Shown here: one piece after another, positions 58,633 through 64,000 of the stretch | How positions within the stretch are numbered: the stretch's first letter is position 1 | Layout of the letters: each line of letters opens with the position of its first letter | NCBI RefSeq assembly: GCF_004365175.1 | Contig: NZ_SOCE01000001.1 | Coordinates: 4,409,403 to 4,473,402, forward strand | Source of the DNA: Kribbella voronezhensis | GTDB taxonomy: Bacteria > Actinomycetota > Actinomycetes > Propionibacteriales > Kribbellaceae | Direction: 5' to 3' | DNA: 64,000 nucleotides | Program-made: the position numbers and the translations under genes | Notes under the pieces: model-generated | Database searches by the model: none | What the model was told of the DNA's origin: nothing | The model's input: only the letters and a program-made list of their open reading frames with translations

Positions 58633-58983
58633 GTGGAGCCGAGATTCTTCGCCGATTGCCAGGCGCGCGTCGCCATCGACCTGATCAGTGGGCGTTGGCC
58701 GATGGTCGTGCTCTACTCGCTCGCGACCGTCGGGCCGTCGCGACCCGGTGTCCTGACGGAGCAGATCGGTGGGATCAGCCAGAAGGTGCTCACCGACACG
58801 TTGCGCCGGCTGCAGGCCAACGGGCTGGTCGAGCGGCATCGGTACGCCGAGGCGCCGCCGCGGGTGGAGTACTCGCTGACCGAGGCCGGTCAGGCCCTGA
58901 TCGGGCCGCTGGAAGCGCTGGGCGAGTGGGCCCAGAAGTACGGCGACGCCGTGCTGGCCGCCCAGGAGACCGCCGACTGGTGA
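58633..58983 (+). CDS. HxlR family transcriptional regulator
   Basis: The 116-residue protein has the HxlR winged helix: ARVAIDLISGRWPMVVLYSL, LTEQIGGISQKVLTDTLRRL and VERHRYAEAPPRVEYSLTEA. HxlR proteins control oxidoreductases or formaldehyde and quinone responses. The start is GTG at 58633, near the N-terminal CQAR region that often holds a redox-sensing Cys (here DCQARVA). It is divergent from the NADP-binding protein gene and probably its regulator. Confidence 0.9.
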   Translation: MEPRFFADCQARVAIDLISGRWPMVVLYSLATVGPSRPGVLTEQIGGISQKVLTDTLRRLQANGLVERHRYAEAPPRVEYSLTEAGQALIGPLEALGEWAQKYGDAVLAAQETADW

Positions 58984-59164
58984 TCTGCCACGCAGGAGTG
59001 CGACCTTCGAGAGCCGAGCCCACCAAGTTCCCGAACGCCAAGGCTCTTCCCCAGCGCCGCTGGTGCTGGGAGAGTCGGTCGAGCAGCGGGGGTACGGCAC
59101 CGGGGGCGGGGATGGTGCGTCTATGCCAACGCTCAGGCACATCCACGTGGGAGGGGAAACCAGC

Positions 59165-59920
59165 ATGCGAAGTGAATTGTTCGCCGCGACCAACCAGGAG
59201 CAGGAGTCCGCTCAGGCCGGTCTGCGGTTGCAGAACTCGAAGTTGCTCAAGATCGAACTGCGCGGCGAGGTGTTCGCGCGCCAGGGGGCGATGGTCGCGT
59301 ACCAGGGCAACGTGCAGTTCGAGGCCCAGGGCTCCGGCGGGATCGGCAAGTTCCTGAAGCAGAAGCTCACCGGTGAGGGCATTCCGCTGATGAAGCTGCG
59401 CGGGCAGGGCGACGTGTTCCTGGCCGACCGCGCCGCGGACATCTACCTGATCGATCTGGAGGGCCCGCACGACGGTCTGAGCATCAACGGCGCGAACGTG
59501 CTCGCCTTCGAGCCCACGCTCAGCTGGGACATCAAGATGGTCCAGGGCGCCGGCATGTTGTCGAACTCCGGCCTGTTCAACTGCAACTTCACCGGCCAGG
59601 GCCGGATCGCGATCACCTGCAAGGGCACGCCGGTCGTCCTCACCGTGGACCAGCCGACGTACGCCGACCCGCAGGCAGCCGTCTGCTGGTCGACCGGCCT
59701 GCAGACGGGTTACCAGCGCGCCGACTCGATCGGCCTGGGCACGCTGCTCGGCCGGTCCACCGGTGAGGCGTTCACGATGAGCTTCGCGGGTCACGGCTTC
59801 GTCGTCGTCCAGCCGTCCGAGGAGCCGCCGGGCGGTTTCGTCGGTGGCACCGGCGGCGGTCAGCAGTCGGGTCAGGACGGCGTCGCCGGAATGCTCGGGG
59901 GCCTGCTCGGCGGCCGCTGA
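59165..59920 (+). CDS. AIM24 family protein
   Basis: The 251-residue protein has repeated beta-strand blocks of the AIM24 (TIGR00266) family, with SKLLKIELRGEVFARQGAMV AYQGNV, GQGDVFLADRAADIYLIDL and FNCNFTGQGRIAITCKGTPV. It ends in a Gly-rich tail. Its function in bacteria is unknown; in actinobacteria it is widespread. GGGAGGGG lies about 8 bases before the ATG at 59165. It is 108 bp before the WYL regulator gene. Confidence 0.92.
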   Translation: MRSELFAATNQEQESAQAGLRLQNSKLLKIELRGEVFARQGAMVAYQGNVQFEAQGSGGIGKFLKQKLTGEGIPLMKLRGQGDVFLADRAADIYLIDLEGPHDGLSINGANVLAFEPTLSWDIKMVQGAGMLSNSGLFNCNFTGQGRIAITCKGTPVVLTVDQPTYADPQAAVCWSTGLQTGYQRADSIGLGTLLGRSTGEAFTMSFAGHGFVVVQPSEEPPGGFVGGTGGGQQSGQDGVAGMLGGLLGGR

Positions 59921-60028
59921 CCCGAGGGCGCGGCACCACCTCGACGACCACCAGCGCCGCGTACGCAGTACGCCGCGCTAGTGTCTTTTACCGACGATCC
60001 ACTTCCGGAACAGCGGGGGGAGTTGCCG

Positions 60029-61018
60029 GTGCACGACGACCTGAGTCCGACCTCGCGGGCGCTGCTGCTGCTCGAGCTGATCCAGAACAGCCCGGGCATC
60101 GGCGCGTCCCGGCTGGCCGAGCGGCTCGGGGTGTCCGAGCGGGCGATCGGCCGGTACGTCGGGATCGTGCGCGAGGCCGGCGTACCGATCGAGTCGACTC
60201 GCGGCCCGTACGGCGGTTACCGCGTCGGCCGGGGCGCCCGGGTTCCGCCGCTGATGTTCACCACGACCGAGGCGCTCGCGCTGGTGATGGCGGCGCTCGA
60301 CGGCCACCACAACGCGGCCGACCCGGCCGATCCGGTCGGCAGCGCGCTCGGCAAGATCATGCGCGTCCTGCCCGAATCGGTCGCCAGCCCGGTCGACGCC
60401 GTACGCCGAATCAGCGCCGGGCGCGGCCAGGATCCGCCGACGCCCGAACCGGAGACCACGGCAACGCTGGTTCAGGCCTGTACGTCGAACCGTTCGCTGC
60501 GGCTGGTCTATCGCGTGAACTCCGGCGCGGAGCATCCGATGGAGGTCGATCCCTGGGCTGTCGTCGTCCGGCACGGCCGCTGGTATCTGCTCTGCTGGTC
60601 GCACGCCAAGGACGCGCGCAGGGCCCTGCGGATCGACCGGATCCGATCGGTCGAGCTCCTCGACGGGACCTTCACCCCACCGGCTGACCTCAATCCGAAG
60701 CAGGCGCTCGAGGAGCAACTGTCGGAAGGGTGGAAGTACCGGGTCGAGGTCGTCATCGATGCTGCCTTCGACGACGTGGCGCCGTGCATCCCGCGCGCGC
60801 TCGGCCGGCTGGAGGCGATCACGCCGACCACGACCAGGCTGACCGGCAGCACCGAGAACCCGGGCTGGTACGTCGGTCAGCTGACCGAGATCTATGCGCC
60901 CTTCCGGTTCGTCGATTCTCCCGAGGTGCAAGCCGCCGCCGAGAGGCTCGGCCGTCGGCTGCTCGAGTCCGTGCAGCCGGCAACGGAGGTCAACGGTTCA
61001 GCAGGGAGCGAAGGGTAG
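60029..61018 (+). CDS. WYL domain transcriptional regulator
   Basis: The 329-residue protein starts with an HTH (SRALLLLELIQNSPGIGASR LAERLGVSERAIGRYV), a linker with STRGPYGGYRVGRG and a WYL domain (about 175-245, YRVNSGAEHPMEVDPWAVVV, then HGRWYLLCWSHAKDARRALR), ending in the WCX extension. WYL domains bind nucleic acids or ligands. The GTG at 60029 follows GGGGGGAG; an upstream GTG at 59981 is less supported. Its 3' end overlaps the convergent hydrolase gene by 29 bp. Confidence 0.93.
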   Translation: MHDDLSPTSRALLLLELIQNSPGIGASRLAERLGVSERAIGRYVGIVREAGVPIESTRGPYGGYRVGRGARVPPLMFTTTEALALVMAALDGHHNAADPADPVGSALGKIMRVLPESVASPVDAVRRISAGRGQDPPTPEPETTATLVQACTSNRSLRLVYRVNSGAEHPMEVDPWAVVVRHGRWYLLCWSHAKDARRALRIDRIRSVELLDGTFTPPADLNPKQALEEQLSEGWKYRVEVVIDAAFDDVAPCIPRALGRLEAITPTTTRLTGSTENPGWYVGQLTEIYAPFRFVDSPEVQAAAERLGRRLLESVQPATEVNGSAGSEG

Positions 61019-61847
61019 CGGCGATCTCGGTCGGAGCCTCTTCGGCCATGAAGTGACCGTGGTCGACCGTCAGGTGTTCCAGTTTCGGCGCCCAGGCCCG
61101 CCACAAGGCGGCCGCGTCGAAGCCGAGCTGAGCGCCCCAGTCCTGTTGCACGACCGTCACCGGCATCTGCAGTTGGTTGCCTGCGGCAAGGTCTTCCTGG
61201 TCGTGCCGGATATCGATCCCGGCCGTGGCGCGGTAGTCGGCGACGATCGACGGGATCGCGTTCCGGCAGGCCCGCAGATACTCGGCCCGTACGTCGGCCG
61301 GGAACGGGCTCTTCCCCCACAGATCGAGGAAGTAGCCGAAGAAGGCGTCCGGGCTGCCCGCGATCAACTCCTCCGGCAGGCCGGCCGGCAACGCCATCAG
61401 ATAAAGGTGGAACGCCACTGCCGCGTTCACTCCGTGCAGTGAGTCCCACATGTCGAGCGTCGGCAGGACGTCGAGGCAGGCGAGGTGCGTGATCGTGTCG
61501 GGGTGATCCAGGCCGGCACGGAAGGCCACCAGTGCGCCGCGGTCGTGACCGGCCAGCGCGAACCGCTCGTGCCCCAGTGCCCTGGCGACTGCGACGATGT
61601 CGGCCGCCATCAGCCGCTTCGAGTAGTTGCCGTCAGCGGGCTTGTCACTGGCGCCGTACCCGCGCAGGTCCGGGCAGATGACCGTGTGGTCCGCGGCCAG
61701 GCCGCGAGCCACGTCCCGCCACATCAGATGGGTCTGGGGGAAGCCGTGGAGCAGCACGATCGGCGTACCGGTGCCTCCGACTGCCACTTCGAGGGTGACG
61801 CCTTCCGCACCCTCCAACCGCTGGTAGTCGAAACCACTGATCTTCAT
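60990..61847 (-). CDS. Haloacetate dehalogenase-like alpha/beta hydrolase
   Basis: The 285-residue protein has HGFPQTHLMWRDVA (oxyanion region), the nucleophile elbow AGHDRGALVAFRAGLDHPD with an Asp rather than Ser, CLDVLPTLDMWD, and a terminal His in VDHGHFMAEEAP. This Asp-nucleophile arrangement is that of fluoroacetate dehalogenase and epoxide hydrolases, which open C-halogen or epoxide bonds. It is divergent from a SARP regulator with an 11-bp direct repeat in the spacer, which suggests control by that regulator. Confidence 0.88.
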   Translation of the reverse strand: MKISGFDYQRLEGAEGVTLEVAVGGTGTPIVLLHGFPQTHLMWRDVARGLAADHTVICPDLRGYGASDKPADGNYSKRLMAADIVAVARALGHERFALAGHDRGALVAFRAGLDHPDTITHLACLDVLPTLDMWDSLHGVNAAVAFHLYLMALPAGLPEELIAGSPDAFFGYFLDLWGKSPFPADVRAEYLRACRNAIPSIVADYRATAGIDIRHDQEDLAAGNQLQMPVTVVQQDWGAQLGFDAAALWRAWAPKLEHLTVDHGHFMAEEAPTEIAATLRSLLNR

Positions 61848-61897
61848 GACGCCTGCTTTCTGTGAAGGAATCGGTACCCCAAACCCTCGCTGGTGCG

Positions 61898-61927
61898 GAT
61901 GAGCATTCGATGAGCACGCGCTACGGT
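61898..61927 (+). promoter_or_regulatory. SARP-type direct repeat and promoter
   Basis: GATGAGCA occurs at 61898-61905 and 61909-61916, an exact 11-bp period, the signature of OmpR-like SARP sites. TACGGT follows 6 bases later (61922-61927) as a possible -10 box of the SARP gene. Confidence 0.6.
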
Positions 61928-61961
61928 GACGGCATTCGCGCGATCCGGAAAGGCTGGGCTG

Positions 61962-63869
61962 GTGCAGTTCGGAGTACTGGGACCCGTAGTGGCCTGGGAC
62001 GAACGTGGTGAGCCGCTCGCGCTCAAGGGTCCACGGCATCGCGCAGTACTCGCCCGGCTGATCATCGCCCGCGGCCGCGTAGTACCGGTCGATCTTCTGG
62101 TCGATGACCTGTGGTCCGACCCGCCGGCCGGAGCGGTCAGCGCCGTACGCACCTTTGTGGCAGCGCTCCGCCGAGCAGTGGAGCCGGACAGAGCGCCTCG
62201 TACGCCGCCTCGCGTACTGGTGACTGCCGGGCCGGGCTACTCGCTTCGAGCCGAACCGGATGCAGTGGATGCCTGGCGGTTCGAGCAGGTGGTGTCGATG
62301 ACGACGGCCCAACCAGAGCAGGCGCTGAAGCTGCTGAGCGAAGCATTGGGGTGGTGGCGTGGGCCGGCGTATGCGGAGTTCACCAATGATCACTGGGCAA
62401 CGGCAGAGCGAGCCCGGTTGGCTGAGCTGCGACTGCAGGCGGTCGAGCAGCAGGCGGAGGCGCGGCTGGCACTAGGGCTGGCGGGGGAGGCGATCGCGGA
62501 CCTGGATGCTCACGTGTCCGAGCACCCTTGGCGTGAGGAGGGCTGGCGACTACTGGCCTTGGCGCTGTACCAAGCCGATCGGCAAGGCGATGCATTGGCC
62601 GTACTACGGCGCGCCCGCGGCCTCCTCGTCGAGCAACTCGCCGTCGATCCCGGCCCCGCGCTGCGCCGCCTGGAGACCGACATCCTCAACCAGGCCGAAC
62701 ATCTGCGGTCAGCTAGTACTGGCGTGGGCAAGGTGTGGGAGGAGGCCGCGGCGGCGTACGACGAAGCGGTGGGTGTGGGTGCCCGGGCGCGGCTCGAATC
62801 GACCGTAGGACTGCTGCGGAACCTGGCGGTCACCGGCGGAGGCGGGCTGGAGGCTGCGCGGCGACACCGGCTGGCGGCGATCGTCGCTGCCGAGGAACTG
62901 GGGGATGTGGAGCTGACGGCGCGGGTGATCGGCGCGTACGACGTACCGGCGATCTGGACGCGGTCGGACGACGAGGAGCACGCGCGGCAGGTGGTTGCGG
63001 CAGCGGAGCGGACGTTGGCCACACTGCCCGTCGATCGCGACGCCGCTCGGGCTCGGTTGCTCGCCACGATCGCGCTGGAATCCCGTGGGAGCAGGGATTC
63101 CCGCGGTCGCGAGGCGGCGGCTGAAGCCGAGCGGATCGCCCGGCGGTTGGACGATCCGGGGTTGCTGGGCTTCGCTTTGAACGGCGTGTTCATGCAGAGC
63201 TTCGAGCGTGCTGGTCTGGCGGCTCGCAGAGATGAGATCGGTGCCGAACTGATCAGCCTCGGTACTGCGCATGATCTGGTCGGCTATGAGGTGCTCGGCC
63301 ATCTCATCCGGATCCAAGCGCTCAGTGCACTTGGCGACTTCACTCAAGCCGACCAGCACGCAACGGCAGTGGATCTCCTGGCCGCTCGCCGGGAGCTGCC
63401 GCTGGTAGGGGTCTTCACCCAGTGGTACCGCGTACTACGGCTCGCCGCGGAAGGCCGTACCTCGACGGGCGAGCTGGAGGCCGCCTACCGGGAGGCCGCG
63501 AGGTCATTGGACGGCGCAGGCATGCCCGGCGTACAGAACGGGCTTCTGCCGCTTGCACTGTTGGCTGTGCGGGGTGAGCCCGGTCGTGACGAGGACTGGG
63601 GACCGTACGAGCCATGGGTCCGCCCGCTGGTACTGCTGGCCGAAGGCCGTCGCTCCGAGGCGGCGCTGGCCTTGAGTGCGATCCCGGAGCCACCCAAGGA
63701 TCTGATGTACGAAGCGATGTGGTGCCTCGTACTGCGTGCGGCTCTCGCCCTTGGCGATCAGGGGATGGTGGCAAGGGCGAGGGATGAGCTGGCGCCTGCT
63801 GCTGGAGAGCTGGCAGGAGCCGGCTCGGGACTGCTCACCTTCGGGCCGGTAAGTGACTTGCTGGAGTGA
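61962..63869 (+). CDS. SARP/BTAD family transcriptional regulator
   Basis: The 635-residue protein has an OmpR-like winged helix (about 1-90, FGVLGPVVAWDERGEPLALK, ALRRAVEPDRAP), the bacterial transcriptional activation domain BTAD (about 95-245, LLSEALGWWRGPAYAEF) and a helical TPR-like C-terminal part (about 270-635) without an NB-ARC domain. SARPs bind direct repeats with an 11-bp period. Such a repeat lies upstream. The start is GTG at 61962 after GGAAAGG. The stop overlaps the next gene by TGATG. The divergent hydrolase gene may be a target. Confidence 0.92.
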   Translation: MQFGVLGPVVAWDERGEPLALKGPRHRAVLARLIIARGRVVPVDLLVDDLWSDPPAGAVSAVRTFVAALRRAVEPDRAPRTPPRVLVTAGPGYSLRAEPDAVDAWRFEQVVSMTTAQPEQALKLLSEALGWWRGPAYAEFTNDHWATAERARLAELRLQAVEQQAEARLALGLAGEAIADLDAHVSEHPWREEGWRLLALALYQADRQGDALAVLRRARGLLVEQLAVDPGPALRRLETDILNQAEHLRSASTGVGKVWEEAAAAYDEAVGVGARARLESTVGLLRNLAVTGGGGLEAARRHRLAAIVAAEELGDVELTARVIGAYDVPAIWTRSDDEEHARQVVAAAERTLATLPVDRDAARARLLATIALESRGSRDSRGREAAAEAERIARRLDDPGLLGFALNGVFMQSFERAGLAARRDEIGAELISLGTAHDLVGYEVLGHLIRIQALSALGDFTQADQHATAVDLLAARRELPLVGVFTQWYRVLRLAAEGRTSTGELEAAYREAARSLDGAGMPGVQNGLLPLALLAVRGEPGRDEDWGPYEPWVRPLVLLAEGRRSEAALALSAIPEPPKDLMYEAMWCLVLRAALALGDQGMVARARDELAPAAGELAGAGSGLLTFGPVSDLLE

Positions 63870-64000
63870 TGGAGACTGAGCAGATGACGTACAGATCTGG
63901 GCTGCGGTTGGTGGGGGACGGGCTGGTACTGCGGGAGTGGGAGCGGGGTGACCTGGCTGCCATGGTCAAGCTCTTCGACAACCCGGAGGTGGCGCACTGG
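63869..64000 (+). CDS. GNAT family acetyltransferase (partial, right edge)
   Basis: The frame from the ATG at 63869 (TGATG overlap with the SARP stop) continues to the edge with 44 codons: METEQMTYRSGLRLVGDG followed by LVLREWERGDLAAMVKLFDN and PEVAHW. LVLREWERGDLAAMVKL is the opening of RimJ/RimL-type acetyltransferases. The remainder lies outside the window, so substrate and length are unknown. Confidence 0.75.
   Translation, partial: METEQMTYRSGLRLVGDGLVLREWERGDLAAMVKLFDNPEVAHW

Noticed and set aside
1..64000. tRNA, rRNA, transposase or prophage genes
   Set aside because: No TTCGAATC-type T-loops with matching stems, no ribosomal RNA signatures and no DDE or integrase motifs were seen by eye; short RNAs could still be missed.

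Overview
The window is high-GC DNA (about 70% G+C by eye, frequent GTG starts, strong GGAGG-type ribosome binding sites) from a filamentous actinomycete. The adjacent scy-like and filP-like coiled-coil genes (2189-5413) belong to the hyphal tip-growth machinery. The radA/disA/mutY neighbourhood, an F420-type oxidoreductase, a proC plus small HTH protein region and a Trp-codon attenuator in front of trpS are all actinobacterial. The mixture resembles Nocardioidales/Kribbella-like genomes; that placement is inference.

Layout. 1-2100: a membrane protein cut by the left edge. 2189-5413: Scy and FilP. 5470-9129: mutY, an anchored exported protein, and a padR-MFS pair. 9279-13158: disA, a KAS III (FabH-like) gene and radA on one strand. 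13245-18166: a tightly overlapping minus-strand operon of a degenerate ABC ATPase-like protein, a lipoprotein binding protein, one polypeptide carrying two permease domains, and a TPR membrane protein. 18489-22651: methyltransferase, acetyltransferase, MFS and a GH20 hexosaminidase. 22750-23440: a lower-GC two-gene cassette behind a near-consensus promoter. 23711-28523: WS/DGAT acyltransferase, peptidase E, VOC protein, a 36-bp tandem repeat, an epimerase and a Cys-rich protein. 28660-34824: Ppx/GppA, a TIM-barrel protein, TetR, an ABC exporter, a DUF695-like protein and proline dehydrogenase.

35289-37931 holds an Excalibur-domain protein and an ECF42-type sigma factor with its DGPF and VOC partners. 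38046-42738 is an arsenic-resistance island: arsR-acr3-arsC on plus, divergent from an ArsO-like flavoprotein and an MFS carrier, with an inverted repeat between them. 42775-47772 holds a P-loop kinase-like protein, a hydrolase, an NB-ARC/TPR regulator and a six-Cys secreted protein. 47896-55493 has proC, a PH-domain protein, a second-type IF-1 gene behind a structured leader with a 17-codon upstream ORF, an LLM oxidoreductase, an EEP nuclease, trpS with a Trp-Trp leader peptide and terminator, an SGNH esterase, an acuC-type deacetylase and an excisionase-like HTH protein. 55557-64000 alternates small regulators (MarR, HxlR, WYL, SARP) with enzymes, several with palindromes or repeats in the divergent spacers.

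The least ordinary items are the ABC operon whose ATPase-like subunit has lost every nucleotide-handling motif, the interlocked inverted repeats with a mini-ORF before the IF-1 gene, the low-GC cassette whose promoter is bracketed by a perfect inverted repeat, an 11-bp-period direct repeat before the SARP gene, a dispersed intergenic repeat with core CTCCTNCGTCGC, and four convergent gene pairs whose stop codons share the same CTAG. I found no tRNA, rRNA, CRISPR array or transposase.
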